Of a stretch of DNA of 64,000 nucleotides, positions 49,051 through 58,121 are shown piece after piece (within the stretch, counting starts at the first letter, position 1; every line of letters starts with the position of its first letter). The notes beneath the pieces are model-generated. The model made no database searches and was not told the origin of the DNA. It saw only the letters and a program-made list of their open reading frames with translations. The stretch comes from Actinoplanes aureus (GTDB taxonomy: Bacteria; Actinomycetota; Actinomycetes; Mycobacteriales; Micromonosporaceae). The translations under genes were made by a program, and so were the position numbers. The DNA is taken from the NCBI RefSeq assembly GCF_015704865.1, contig NZ_JADQTO010000014.1:21104-85103 (forward strand), in the 5' to 3' direction.

Positions 49051-49854
49051 GTGGCGCTCTCCCTGGCGGTCTCCCCCTGCCCCAACGACACCTTCGTCTT
49101 CCACGCGCTGATCCACGGGCTGGTTCCCGGCGCACCGCCGGTCGATCTGACCTTCGCGGACGTCGACGTCACCAACACCGCCGCCGAGAACGGCGCGTTC
49201 GACCTGGTCAAGGTGAGTTACGCGGCACTGCCCTGGCTGCTCGGCGACTACGAGTTGCTGCACTGCGGCGGGGCGCTCGGACGCGGCTGCGGGCCGCTCG
49301 TGCTGACCCGGGGACAGCGGGACCTGACCGGCGCGACCGTGGCCGTGCCCGGTGACCGCACCACGGCGTACCTGCTCTTCCGCCTCTGGGCCGCGGACCA
49401 GCCGCCGGCCCGCATCGAGGTGGTGCCGTTCCACCAGATCATGCCGGGCGTCGCCGAGGGGCGGTACGACGCCGGCCTGGTCATCCACGAGGCCCGCTTC
49501 ACCTACCAGCGGTACGGCTTGACCGCCCTGGCCGACCTCGGCGAGTGGTGGGAGAAGGACACCGGCCTGCCGATCCCGCTCGGCGCGATCCTCGCGAAGA
49601 AGGGCACCGTCGACGCGGCCCAGGCCACCGAGTGGATCCGCGAGTCGCTGCGGCTGGGCTGGCTCGACCCGGCCGCCGGCAAGGACTTCATCCTCGCCAA
49701 CGCGCAGGAGATGGAGCCCGCGGTGGTGACCCAGCACATCGAGCTCTACGTCAACGAATTCACCCTGGACCTGGGCGAAGAGGGACTCGCCGCCGCGAAT
49801 GCCCTGCTGGGACGTGCCGCGGCGGCGGGTCTGACACCTGAAGTGAAGCTCTAA
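49051..49854 (+). CDS. mqnD: 1,4-dihydroxy-6-naphthoate synthase
   Basis: A 267-aa periplasmic-binding-protein-fold lyase of the futalosine menaquinone pathway: SLAVSPCPNDTFVFHALIHGLVPG, VDVTNTAAENGAFDLVKVSYAALPWLLGDYELLHCGGALGRGCGPLVL, VVPFHQIMPGVAEGRYDAGLVIHEARFTY. It converts cyclic dehypoxanthine futalosine to 1,4-dihydroxy-6-naphthoate. GTG 49051 is leaderless by the TAGCGT box. Stop overlaps the convergent cold-shock gene by 4 bases. Confidence 0.94.
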   Translation: MALSLAVSPCPNDTFVFHALIHGLVPGAPPVDLTFADVDVTNTAAENGAFDLVKVSYAALPWLLGDYELLHCGGALGRGCGPLVLTRGQRDLTGATVAVPGDRTTAYLLFRLWAADQPPARIEVVPFHQIMPGVAEGRYDAGLVIHEARFTYQRYGLTALADLGEWWEKDTGLPIPLGAILAKKGTVDAAQATEWIRESLRLGWLDPAAGKDFILANAQEMEPAVVTQHIELYVNEFTLDLGEEGLAAANALLGRAAAAGLTPEVKL

Positions 49855-50237
49855 TTCTCGAACTCGCGTGCGACCGCGTGGACCAGCTGCGCGATCTTCA
49901 ACGCGGTCTTTTTGTCCGGGTAGCGGCCGCGCTGCAACGCCGGCTGCACCTGGCTCTCCAGCACCTTGATCATGTCTTCGATCATGCTGGCCAGCTCGTC
50001 CGCCGGGCGGCGGCGCAGCTCGGCCAGCGACGGCGGGGCGTCCAGCAGCTTCACGCCGAGCGCCTGGGCGCCCTTCCGGCTGTCCACGACGCCGAACTCG
50101 ATCCGCTGACCGGTTTTCAGCTCGGTCACCCCCGCCGGCAGCGCGCCCTTGGGCAGGAAAACGTCACCACCCTCGTCACTGGTGACGAACCCGAATCCCT
50201 TCGTAGCGTCGTACCACTTCACTCGACCCGTGGGCAC
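49851..50237 (-). CDS. Cold-shock-domain protein with C-terminal extension
   Basis: About 128 aa. The cold-shock domain (1-65) has RNP1 KGFGFVTSDEGG and an RNP2-like DVFLPKGAL (VFLP instead of the usual VFVH). A helical tail of about 60 residues (SLAELRRRPADELASMIEDMIKVLESQVQPALQRGRYPDKKTALKIAQLV) is typical of actinobacterial members. It binds single-stranded nucleic acid. I start at GTG 50237 (PTGRVKWYD), with GAGG 6 bases upstream; GTG 50255 is the alternative. Confidence 0.88.
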   Translation of the reverse strand: MPTGRVKWYDATKGFGFVTSDEGGDVFLPKGALPAGVTELKTGQRIEFGVVDSRKGAQALGVKLLDAPPSLAELRRRPADELASMIEDMIKVLESQVQPALQRGRYPDKKTALKIAQLVHAVAREFEN

Positions 50238-50283
50238 CGCTGACCTCAACTTCACTCAATGGACACAACTGCTCACGGCGAGC

Positions 50284-50910
50284 CTATCCAGACGCGGGCC
50301 GGGACCCAACCGCAATCTCACGCAGCAGCGCCGGGAACGGGGTGAGATCCGGCAGGACGTACGACGCGCCCGCGTCCCGGAGCTCCTCCTCGGAACACGG
50401 ACCGGTGGCCACCGCGATCCCCGGGACCCCGGCGGTACGCGCGGCCACCATGTCCGCCACGTGGTCACCCACGTACCAGCGCACCCCGTGCTCCACCAGG
50501 GCGGCCGCCTTGCCCTCGGCGAACAGATCGCCGGCCAGCTCGTCGGCACGCATACCCAGATGGTCCAGATGCAGCCGGGCCAGCCGGCCGAGTTTCGAGG
50601 TCACCACCACGACCCGCAGGCCGGCCTCGCGGACCGCCTCCAGGGCCTCGATCGCGCCGGGAGTCGGCACGGTCGGCGCGATCGCGTACTCCGGGTAGAG
50701 CGCCCGGTACGTCGCCACCGCGTCCTCGATCTCCTCGGGCGGGAACCAGTACCCGAGCTCGGTCCGCAGCGGCGGACCGAGCCGGGTCACGGCGAGATCG
50801 GCGTCGACGTGCACCCCGGTCCGGGCGGTGAGCGCGCGATACGCCGCCGCGATACCAGGCCGGGAGTCAATCAAGGTCATGTCCAGGTCGAACCCGACCG
50901 CCGGAGTCAT
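50284..50910 (-). CDS. HAD-superfamily phosphatase (phosphoglycolate phosphatase-like)
   Basis: A 208-aa HAD hydrolase: motif I VGFDLDMTLIDSRPG with nucleophile Asp, motif II VVVVTSKLG, motif III Lys near ADELAGDLFAEGKAAAL and motif IV WYVGDHVADMVAA. A C1-type helical cap sits between motifs I and II, as in Gph enzymes. The substrate is uncertain. ATG 50910 overlaps the stop of the upstream small gene (ATGA). Confidence 0.87.
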   Translation of the reverse strand: MTPAVGFDLDMTLIDSRPGIAAAYRALTARTGVHVDADLAVTRLGPPLRTELGYWFPPEEIEDAVATYRALYPEYAIAPTVPTPGAIEALEAVREAGLRVVVVTSKLGRLARLHLDHLGMRADELAGDLFAEGKAAALVEHGVRWYVGDHVADMVAARTAGVPGIAVATGPCSEEELRDAGASYVLPDLTPFPALLREIAVGSRPASG

Positions 50911-51110
50911 TCCTGGGTGAACGTCGGCGAGTACGTCAGACGGTCCACCGGCAGCGGGAAGGTGATGTCGTCACCGAACGGCGACGGGGCGGCGGCACGG
51001 TCGGAGATCAGCTCGGAGACGTGCATCTGCCCCTTCATGTCCACACCCCGCGGGCTGCTGCTCGTGCTGACCGACACCTGAGTTCCCGGCATCTTGGCGT
51101 TCGACGCCAC
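50907..51110 (-). CDS. Small conserved protein upstream of the HAD phosphatase
   Basis: A 67-aa protein (ASNAKMPGTQVSVSTSSSPRGVDMKGQMHVSELISDRAAAPSPFGDDITFPLPVDRLTYSP...). No family, motif or membrane segment is recognised. Real-gene support: a very good Shine-Dalgarno (AGGAGGAG, 6 bases before GTG 51110), coupling to the HAD gene by ATGA overlap, and the codon-like composition. Start codons further upstream add poorly conserved sequence. Confidence 0.65.
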   Translation of the reverse strand: MASNAKMPGTQVSVSTSSSPRGVDMKGQMHVSELISDRAAAPSPFGDDITFPLPVDRLTYSPTFTQE

Positions 51111-51189
51111 GTTCGCTCCTCCTCGCAATGGAGATCCGGCCACGCCCGGACCCAACACCATCGTCCCATGAACGTTAGCGTTGAAGACG

Positions 51190-53586
51190 ATGGCCACCAC
51201 ATTCGCCGATCAACTGCGGTCGCTACCCGACGAAGGGCTGGGCGCGCTCATTCAGCTGCGCCCGGACCTCGTCGTCCCCGTTCCGGCCGACATCTCGGCC
51301 CTTGCCGTACGCGCACAGTCCCGTAACTCGGTCGCCCGCTGCCTCGACGGTCTGGACGAGTTCACCCTGCTGATCCTGGACGCGGCCCGCCTCAGCCGGG
51401 CCGCGGACACCGCCCTGACCTCGGTCGACGCGATTATCGAGCTCACCACGGAGGTCGCCGCCGAGGACGTACGCGTGGCGATCGACCGCCTCCGCGTCCG
51501 GTTCCTGCTGCACGGTCCGCCGGAGGCGCTGCAGGTGGTGGGCGCCGTCGACGAGGTCACCTCGCCGTACCCGGCGGGTCTCGGCCGGCCCGCCGACTTC
51601 CTGGATCCGCAGGCCGCCGTGCTCTGCGCGGACCGGGCGAGGCTGAGGCGCACCATCCTGGCCGCGCCCGCCGGTGCCCGCGCGGTCCTCGACCGGCTGG
51701 CCGCGGGTCCCCCGATCGGGGCACTCAACCGGACCACCCTCGACCAGAACGAGCCGATCCGCTGGCTGGTGGATCAGCACATCCTGGTCCCGGTCTCCGA
51801 GGCCGGCCGGGCTCCGCGCCCGGACGGGGAGCTGGTCGAGCTGCCCCGCGAGGTGGGCATGCTGCTGCGCCGCGACACCGGCCCGCTCGGTCCGCTGCGC
51901 CCGTTCCCGCCGATCCCGGAGGCCACGGTCCGTGACCGGAAGGCGGTCGATTCGGCCGGCGCCGGGCAGGCGATGGAGGCGGTACGCGCCACCGAGGCGA
52001 TCCTCGAGGCGCTAGCCGCCGAACCCGCACCCGTGCTGCGCGCCGGCGGCCTCGGCGTACGCGATCTCAAACGGGTGGCCCGCGCCGCCGGGGTCGACGA
52101 GGCGGGCGCCGCTCTGCTGGTCGAGACCGCGTACACGTCCGGCCTGCTCGGCGAGTCCGAGGTGACCGCCGGCCGGGCCGCCGCCGGTTCGGCACCGGAC
52201 GTCTTCCTCCCCACCGGGGCGTACGACCTGTGGCGCGCTTCGAGCGTCGCGCACCGCTGGGCCGCGCTGACCCGGGCCTGGCTGGTGATGACCCGGCAGA
52301 CCGGTCTGATCGGCCGCCGCGACGACCGGGACCGGCCGATCAACGCGCTCGCTCCGGACGCCGAGCGGGCCGGTGCGCCGCAGGCCCGCCGGGAGGCCCT
52401 CAACGCGCTGGCCGACCTGGAGACCGGCGCCGCCCCGTCCGTCGACGACCTGCTGTCGCTGCTCGCCTGGCAGGCGCCACGGCGGGCCCGTGGCCGGGAC
52501 ATGGGTCACCGGGACGCGTTCGCCGGTGCGGCGCTGCTCGGTGTCACCGGGCTGGGCGCGCTCACCTCGTACGGCCGATTGCTGCTGGCCGGACCCGAAC
52601 CGGACGAGGGTGACCCGCTGGGGGTGCATCCGGAGGACGCGCCGGCCGACGCCGTCCGCGCGCTGGACCACCTGCTGCCCGCGCCGGTCGACCACTTCCT
52701 GGTGCAGGCCGACCTGACCGTGGTGGTGCCCGGCCCGCCGGAGCCGGAGCTGGGCGCGGAGCTGGACGACGTCGCCGAGCCGGAGTCGGCGGGCGGTGCG
52801 AGCGTGTTCCGGGTGACGCCGGCGAGTGTGCGGCGGGCCCTGGACGTCGGCTACCGGGCCGACGACCTGCACACCATCTTCCGCCGCCGGTCCCGCACGC
52901 CGGTGCCGCAGACGCTGACCTACCTGATCGACGACACCGCCCGCAAGCACGGCGGGTTGCGCAGCGGGTCGGCCGGCTCCTATCTGCGCAGCGACGACGA
53001 GGCCCTGCTCACCGAGGTGCTGGCGGACAAGCGGGTGAGCTCGATCGACCTGCGCCGGATCGCACCGACCGTGCTGGTCAGCCCGCGTCCGGTGGCCCGG
53101 CTGCTGGGTGCGTTACGGGAGGCGGGTTACGCGCCGGTCGCCGAGGACGGCGGCGGGGCGACCATGCTGTCCCGGCCGAAGGCGCGGCGGGCGCCGACGC
53201 GTACCCCGCGCATCGCCGAACCGCCGGGTCCGCCGATGCTGGCCGGACCGCGCCTCGCCGGCGTGGTGGAACAGCTGCGGCGCGGCGACATCGCGACCCG
53301 GGCGGCGCGCCGCGCGCCGGTCACCGTGCGCGCCGCGCACGGTCAGACCGTGGCGGGACTCACCGCGGTGCAGCAGCATTCGCAGGCCATGGCGGTGCTT
53401 CAGCAGGCGGTGCGGGACAAGGCCAGGGTCTGGGTGGGGTACGTCGACTCGCACGGCGCCACGCTCTCCCGGCTGGTCCGGCCGGTCTCGATGAGCGCCG
53501 GTTACCTGCGCGCGGAGGACGAACGGGGTGAGAGCCTGCACACCTTCGCCCTGCACCGGATCACCGCCGCGGTGACCGAGGAGTGA
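51190..53586 (+). CDS. Helicase-associated protein (Helicase_C_3) with WYL-like C-terminal domain
   Basis: A 798-aa protein of the type linked to bacterial XPB: N-terminal FADQLRSLPDEGLGALIQLRPDLVVPVPADISALAVRAQ, conserved NRTTLDQNEPIRWLVDQHILVPV, and the Helicase_C_3 region DHFLVQADLTVVVPGPPEPELGAELDDVAEPES...VFRVTPASVRRALDVGYRADDLHTIFRRRSRTPVPQTLTYLIDD. There is no Walker A or DEAD box. The last 60 residues (RDKARVWVGYVDSHGATLSRLVRPVSMSAGYLRAED...FALHRI) look like a WYL domain, which binds ligands or nucleic acid. It lies about 2.9 kb upstream of the XPB helicase on the same strand and is likely its partner. ATG 51190 is 8 bases from TAGCGT. Confidence 0.83.
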   Translation: MATTFADQLRSLPDEGLGALIQLRPDLVVPVPADISALAVRAQSRNSVARCLDGLDEFTLLILDAARLSRAADTALTSVDAIIELTTEVAAEDVRVAIDRLRVRFLLHGPPEALQVVGAVDEVTSPYPAGLGRPADFLDPQAAVLCADRARLRRTILAAPAGARAVLDRLAAGPPIGALNRTTLDQNEPIRWLVDQHILVPVSEAGRAPRPDGELVELPREVGMLLRRDTGPLGPLRPFPPIPEATVRDRKAVDSAGAGQAMEAVRATEAILEALAAEPAPVLRAGGLGVRDLKRVARAAGVDEAGAALLVETAYTSGLLGESEVTAGRAAAGSAPDVFLPTGAYDLWRASSVAHRWAALTRAWLVMTRQTGLIGRRDDRDRPINALAPDAERAGAPQARREALNALADLETGAAPSVDDLLSLLAWQAPRRARGRDMGHRDAFAGAALLGVTGLGALTSYGRLLLAGPEPDEGDPLGVHPEDAPADAVRALDHLLPAPVDHFLVQADLTVVVPGPPEPELGAELDDVAEPESAGGASVFRVTPASVRRALDVGYRADDLHTIFRRRSRTPVPQTLTYLIDDTARKHGGLRSGSAGSYLRSDDEALLTEVLADKRVSSIDLRRIAPTVLVSPRPVARLLGALREAGYAPVAEDGGGATMLSRPKARRAPTRTPRIAEPPGPPMLAGPRLAGVVEQLRRGDIATRAARRAPVTVRAAHGQTVAGLTAVQQHSQAMAVLQQAVRDKARVWVGYVDSHGATLSRLVRPVSMSAGYLRAEDERGESLHTFALHRITAAVTEE

Positions 53587-53600
53587 CCTCGACACCGAGT

Positions 53601-53643
53601 ACGGGGGCGGCGGGTGGCGCACCCCCGTTGTGGCACCACCCGC
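53601..53643. terminator. Hairpin terminator between the helicase-associated and GT39-like genes
   Basis: ACGGGGG/CCCCCGT (53601-53607, 53622-53628) and GCGGGTGG/CCACCCGC (53610-53617, 53636-53643) are alternative overlapping stems between two convergent genes. Either could terminate transcription. Confidence 0.5.
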
Positions 53644-53712
53644 GCATCCCCACTCGGCGGTTAGACGCCGGACGACCCGGATACGTTGCGTCCAATTTCG
53701 GTCACGACTCGG

Positions 53713-54942
53713 TCAGGCCACGACAGCCTTCGGCATCTCGTTCCCGGCGGACCGGTTCTCCGGCTCCGGCTCGACGGAGCCGGCCTCCGGCTTGGGCGGC
53801 CGCACCAGCAGGTGGTGCACCAGCCCCGCGGCGGCCAGCACCAGGATCGGGTACATCGGCAGGTAGTAGCGGAAGGAGCTGACCGTGCTGTTCAGCACGG
53901 ACAGCAGCATGCTGGGCAGAAGCGAACCGACCAGCAGTGCGGTCAGCACCGACTTCGGTCGCGCCAGCACCGAGATCAGCGCGGCGCACCAGATCCCGAA
54001 CAGGCCGAGGTCGCGCACGAAGTACTGCTTCGTGTCCGCCACGGTCAGCTTCCAGAAGATCTCCGGCATGTTCTTGATCGCGGTGATCGTGTCCGGCTGG
54101 TTGTTCACCTTCACGAACCAGGCGAGCACGTCGTAGGGTGCCCACCACTGCATCACCAGGGTGCAGGCGAGGCCAACCGGCAGCAGCACCAGCACCGGCA
54201 GGTTCCACGGGTTTTCCCGGAACCGGCGCCGCCGGAGCAGCGTCCAGAGCCATGCGAAGCAAATGGCGGAGACGAGCACCGGGCCGCTCTGCCGGCTGAA
54301 GGTGACCAGGACCAGCAGGACCGAGCAGGCGACCGCCTCGCGTACCCCGAAGCGTTTCCCTCCGAGCGGCAGCATCATCAGGATCGCCACGGTGAAGGCG
54401 AGGGCCGGCGCCTCGGTGAACATGCCGGTCATGAACTCCAGGTACGCGTGCGTGAGGATGAACACGGCGGTGACCGCCAGCGCGATCTCCTTCGTGAACA
54501 GCCTGGTCATCAGCCGCATCAGGCCCCAGACGATGAACATCGCCGACAGCAGCGGTACGACGTACATGCCGGTGCCGCCCATCAGCATGACGAACGGCAC
54601 GGACAGGGCCGGGTAGACCACGCGGGGGTAGATCAGCGGCGAGATGACCGGGTCCTCGAACCCGTAGTGCAGCCGGTCGATCTTCGGGTCGTTGAAGTAC
54701 TCGCCGGTCAGCCGGATCGCTTCGTTCAGGTCATGACCGGCGTACTGGAACGTCATCGCGGTGTAGTACAGCGAGTCGCCGGTCCACGGCTTGCCCCACT
54801 GGTGCCAGTAGAGATAGCCCAGGACGAAGAGGCCGGCGAGCAGCAGCCAGTAGCGGCCGGGCACGTCACCGGCGAGGCGGCGGGCAAACGTCTGTACGCG
54901 ACGCCGGACCGATCCCTGGCTCGCGGGCTCGGTCGGGGTCAT
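53713..54942 (-). CDS. Membrane glycosyltransferase, GT39/ArnT-like
   Basis: A 409-aa polytopic protein with about ten helices. The first luminal loop carries an acidic motif (WGKPWTGDSLYYTAMTFQYAGHD) as in polyprenyl-phosphate-sugar-using GT-C enzymes. Further helices: FVMLMGGTGMYVVPLLSAMFIVWGLM, AVACSVLLVLVTFSRQSGPVLVS. It probably transfers a sugar from a polyprenyl-phosphate donor to an exported glycan or protein. Its start (AGGAGGAACGG before ATG 54942) overlaps the stop of the GT2 gene, so both are coupled. Confidence 0.78.
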   Translation of the reverse strand: MTPTEPASQGSVRRRVQTFARRLAGDVPGRYWLLLAGLFVLGYLYWHQWGKPWTGDSLYYTAMTFQYAGHDLNEAIRLTGEYFNDPKIDRLHYGFEDPVISPLIYPRVVYPALSVPFVMLMGGTGMYVVPLLSAMFIVWGLMRLMTRLFTKEIALAVTAVFILTHAYLEFMTGMFTEAPALAFTVAILMMLPLGGKRFGVREAVACSVLLVLVTFSRQSGPVLVSAICFAWLWTLLRRRRFRENPWNLPVLVLLPVGLACTLVMQWWAPYDVLAWFVKVNNQPDTITAIKNMPEIFWKLTVADTKQYFVRDLGLFGIWCAALISVLARPKSVLTALLVGSLLPSMLLSVLNSTVSSFRYYLPMYPILVLAAAGLVHHLLVRPPKPEAGSVEPEPENRSAGNEMPKAVVA

Positions 54943-55931
54943 CCGTTCCTCCTGGAGGGGGTGGCAGGGACCGCGACGCGGTCGGGGCTCTCCTGGATGT
55001 CCAGGCTGAGCGCGGCGATGAGGAGATGAATACCGGTCAGCAGCGGCAGGGCGGCCAGCAGTGCGCTGCCCGCGCTGACCACCGGGGCGCCGAGCGTGTG
55101 CACCACGACCCAGATGCCGGCGACCAGGCCGAACGCGATCAGCGGCAGCCCGGCGAGCAGCAGCAGGGCGATCGGCGAGAACGAGTAGATGACGTACTTG
55201 AGCAGGATCCGGCGCCAGAAGCCGCGGGTCAGCTGTCCGAGCAGGGCCGGGATGACCCGGTGCATCCGCATCGTGGACGTCTCTTCGCCGTACACCGCCG
55301 GGATGGGCACGTCGCAGGCCGGCACGCGCAGGATGTTCAGGTTGATCAGCAGGTCGTTCTCGAAGGAGTAGTCCCGGGCCACCCGGTCCAGGTCCAGCCG
55401 CTCCAGCGCCGAACGGTGGATGGCGGTGTAGCCGTTCTGCGGATCGAACAGGTGCCAGTAACCCGAGGCCAGCTTGGTCATGAACGACAGGATCACGTTG
55501 CCGAAGATCCGGTACGCCGGCATACCGCGGTACGAGTCACGCGAGTAGAAGCGGTTTGCCTTGGTGAACTGCGCGAGGCCGTCGACGATCGGCGCGAGCA
55601 GGTCCGGCAGGTAGTCGGGGTCCATCTGGGCGTCGCCGGCCATCACCACCGACACGTCACAGCCGAGACGCAGCGCCTCCTTGTGCCCGTCGCAGATCGC
55701 ACCGCCGACACCGGTGTTGACCTCGTGGCGGATCAGGGTCAGGCGCGGCTCGCCGGTCTCGCGGGCTCGCTCGGAGGTCGCGTCCTTGCTGGTGTCATCG
55801 ATGACGATGATGTGATCCACGAACTCCGGGACTGTGTTGATCGTCTGGCCGATCAGCTTCTCTTCGTTGTATGCCGGCACCACGACGGCGACCTTCAGTC
55901 CCTGATACAACTGTCCGCTCCCCGCGTACAT
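54939..55931 (-). CDS. Polyprenyl-phosphate glycosyltransferase (DPM1/GtrB-like GT2)
   Basis: About 330 aa. GT2 domain: KVAVVVPAYNEEKLIGQTINTVPE, IIVIDDTSKDATSERA, VVMAGDAQMDPDYLPDLL (DxD-type), FDPQNGYTAIHRSALERLD. Two C-terminal membrane helices (SFSPIALLLLAGLPLIAFGLVAGIWVVV, LLAALPLLTGIHLLIAAL) anchor it. It should load a sugar onto polyprenyl phosphate. ATG 55931 is preceded by a TATCTT -10 (about 55948-55953). The following GT39-like gene and the divergent GtrA gene complete a Gtr-style module. Confidence 0.85.
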   Translation of the reverse strand: MYAGSGQLYQGLKVAVVVPAYNEEKLIGQTINTVPEFVDHIIVIDDTSKDATSERARETGEPRLTLIRHEVNTGVGGAICDGHKEALRLGCDVSVVMAGDAQMDPDYLPDLLAPIVDGLAQFTKANRFYSRDSYRGMPAYRIFGNVILSFMTKLASGYWHLFDPQNGYTAIHRSALERLDLDRVARDYSFENDLLINLNILRVPACDVPIPAVYGEETSTMRMHRVIPALLGQLTRGFWRRILLKYVIYSFSPIALLLLAGLPLIAFGLVAGIWVVVHTLGAPVVSAGSALLAALPLLTGIHLLIAALSLDIQESPDRVAVPATPSRRNG

Positions 55932-56006
55932 TGGCTGCTTCTGCGCCGTGGCAAGATAGGCGCCCACGATCACGCAGCGAGGAAGGTACCAGCTATCAAT
56001 CTCCGC

Positions 56007-56399
56007 ATGGGGACAGGTGCCCGGCGCTTGTGGGAGCACAGCGCGGTCCGGTTCCTTCTGGTCGGTGGCTTGAGTTACGCGTTCGACGTCGGTGTACTCG
56101 TCCTCCTGCACGGCGTACTCGGTATGCCCCTGGCTCTCGCCACCAGCGTCTCCTTCATGTCCGCCCTGCTGGTCAACTTCGGGCTGAACCGGGTCTTCGC
56201 CTTCCAGAGCACCAGCCTGGTGGGCACGGCCCTGCTGCGTTACCTCGTCCTCGTCCTGGTCAACTACGTCACAACGCTGCTGCTCGTCACCGGCCTGACC
56301 GCTCTGGGCCTGTCGTACGTGGTGTCCAAGACGGTGGCCACGATCCTCAACGCGGTGATGAACTACGAGGCCTACCGTCGCTGGGTCTTCCGGACGTAG
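56007..56399 (+). CDS. GtrA-family membrane protein (polyprenyl-sugar flippase component)
   Basis: A 130-aa four-helix protein: AVRFLLVGGLSYAFDVGVLVLLHGV, SFMSALLVNFGLNRVFAFQ, RYLVLVLVNYVTTLLLVTGL, VVSKTVATILNAVMNYEAYRRWVF, the complete GtrA profile. GtrA proteins are thought to flip polyprenyl-phosphate-linked sugar. It is divergent from the GT2 gene. The start is uncertain: ATG 56007 has no near Shine-Dalgarno, while AGGAAGG (55980-55986) is well spaced for an in-frame ATC at 55995. Confidence 0.83.
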   Translation: MGTGARRLWEHSAVRFLLVGGLSYAFDVGVLVLLHGVLGMPLALATSVSFMSALLVNFGLNRVFAFQSTSLVGTALLRYLVLVLVNYVTTLLLVTGLTALGLSYVVSKTVATILNAVMNYEAYRRWVFRT

Positions 56400-56459
56400 C
56401 GCCGCGAAACCCGTGGCAAACTGGAGGGTCGGCTTTTCTGCTCTGCGGAAGGTGTACGG

Positions 56460-58121
56460 GTGAGCGGCGGACCACTGATCGTGCAGTCGGACAAGACCCT
56501 GCTTCTGGAGGTGGACCATCCGGACGCCCAGGCCTGCCGGATGGCGATCGCGCCGTTCGCGGAACTGGAGCGGTCGCCGGAGCACGTACACACCTATCGG
56601 TTGACGCCTCTCGGCCTGTGGAACTCGCGGGCCGCCGGGCACGACGCGGAGAGCGTGGTCGACGCGCTGATCAAGTTCTCCCGCTATCCGGTGCCACACG
56701 CGCTGCTGGTCGACGTCGCCGAGACGATGGACCGCTACGGCCGGCTCCAGCTGCTGAACGATCCGGTGCACGGCCTGGTGCTGCGCGGCCTCGACCGGAT
56801 CGTGCTGATCGAGGTGGCGAAGTCGAAGAAGCTGGCCGGGATGCTGGGCTCCCGGATCGACGACGAGACCATCGCGGTGCACGGTTCCGAGCGCGGCCGG
56901 CTCAAGCAGGCGCTGCTCAAGCTCGGCTGGCCGGCCGAGGACCTGGCCGGGTACGTGGACGGCGAAGCGCACGAGATCGAGCTGGCACAGGACGGCTGGA
57001 CGCTGCGCTCCTACCAGCAGGAGGCGGTCGACGGGTTCTGGGCCGGCGGCTCCGGCGTCGTGGTGCTCCCCTGCGGTGCCGGTAAGACGCTGGTCGGCGC
57101 CGCGGCGATGGCGACGGCCAAAGCAACCACGCTGATCCTGGTGACGAACACGGTCGCCGGCCGGCAGTGGAAGCGCGAGCTGATCGCCCGGACCTCGCTC
57201 ACCGAGGACGAGATCGGGGAGTACAGCGGCGAGCGCAAGGAGATCCGTCCGGTCACCATCGCGACGTACCAGGTGCTCACCTCGCGGCGCGGCGGCGCCT
57301 TCACCCACCTCGACCTGTTCGGCGCCCGCGACTGGGGCCTGGTCATCTACGACGAGGTGCATCTGCTGCCGGCGCCGATCTTCCGCTTCACCGCAGACCT
57401 GCAGGCCCGCCGCCGGCTCGGCCTCACCGCCACGCTGGTCCGTGAGGACGGCCGGGAGGGCGACGTCTTCTCGCTGATCGGCCCGAAGCGCTACGACGCG
57501 CCGTGGAAGGACATCGAGGCGCAGGGCTGGATCGCCCCGGCCGAGTGCGTCGAGGTCCGGGTCACGCTCACCGACGCGGAGCGGATGGCGTACGCGGTGA
57601 CCGACGCCGAGAACCGCTACCGGGTGGCGGCCACCGCCCGTACCAAGCTGCCCGTGGTCAAGGCCCTGGTGCACCGGCATCCGGGCGAGCAGGTGCTGGT
57701 CATCGGCGGATTCCTGGACCAGCTGCACGAGCTCGGCGACTATCTCGACGCACCGATTGTCGAGGGCTCCACCACGAACAAGGAGCGGGAGCGGCTCTTC
57801 GACGCGTTCCGCGACGGCTCGCTGCGGACCCTCGTCCTGTCGAAGGTCGGCAACTTCTCCATCGACCTGCCCGAAGCGGCGGTGGCGATCCAGGTCTCGG
57901 GCACGTTCGGCTCCCGCCAGGAGGAGGCGCAGCGGCTCGGCCGGGTGCTGCGGCCGAAGGGCGACGGACGCCAGGCGCACTTCTACACCGTGGTCTCGCG
58001 GGACACCATCGACACCGAGTACGCGGCTCACCGCCAGCGATTCCTGGCGGAGCAGGGGTACGCGTACACGATCGTCGACGCCGACGACGTCCTCGGCCCG
58101 CCGCTACCGCAGGTCGAGTGA
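56460..58121 (+). CDS. DNA repair helicase XPB (bacterial type)
   Basis: A 553-aa SF2 helicase. N-terminal damage-recognition-like domain; Walker A PCGAGKTLVGAA, DEVH box VIYDEVHLLPAP, motif III LGLTATLVREDGREGDV containing the RED motif of XPB, and late helicase motifs FSIDLPEAAVAIQVSGTFGSRQEEAQRLGRVLRPK. Archaeal and eukaryal XPB act in nucleotide-excision repair and transcription; bacterial members unwind 3'-5'. GTG 56460 follows GGAAGG. It overlaps the convergent GntR gene by 18 bases. Confidence 0.93.
   Translation: MSGGPLIVQSDKTLLLEVDHPDAQACRMAIAPFAELERSPEHVHTYRLTPLGLWNSRAAGHDAESVVDALIKFSRYPVPHALLVDVAETMDRYGRLQLLNDPVHGLVLRGLDRIVLIEVAKSKKLAGMLGSRIDDETIAVHGSERGRLKQALLKLGWPAEDLAGYVDGEAHEIELAQDGWTLRSYQQEAVDGFWAGGSGVVVLPCGAGKTLVGAAAMATAKATTLILVTNTVAGRQWKRELIARTSLTEDEIGEYSGERKEIRPVTIATYQVLTSRRGGAFTHLDLFGARDWGLVIYDEVHLLPAPIFRFTADLQARRRLGLTATLVREDGREGDVFSLIGPKRYDAPWKDIEAQGWIAPAECVEVRVTLTDAERMAYAVTDAENRYRVAATARTKLPVVKALVHRHPGEQVLVIGGFLDQLHELGDYLDAPIVEGSTTNKERERLFDAFRDGSLRTLVLSKVGNFSIDLPEAAVAIQVSGTFGSRQEEAQRLGRVLRPKGDGRQAHFYTVVSRDTIDTEYAAHRQRFLAEQGYAYTIVDADDVLGPPLPQVE

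Noticed and set aside
55932..58031. Extension of the GT2 frame to 1030 codons
   Set aside because: The added part lies antisense to XPB and GtrA and shows no family similarity.
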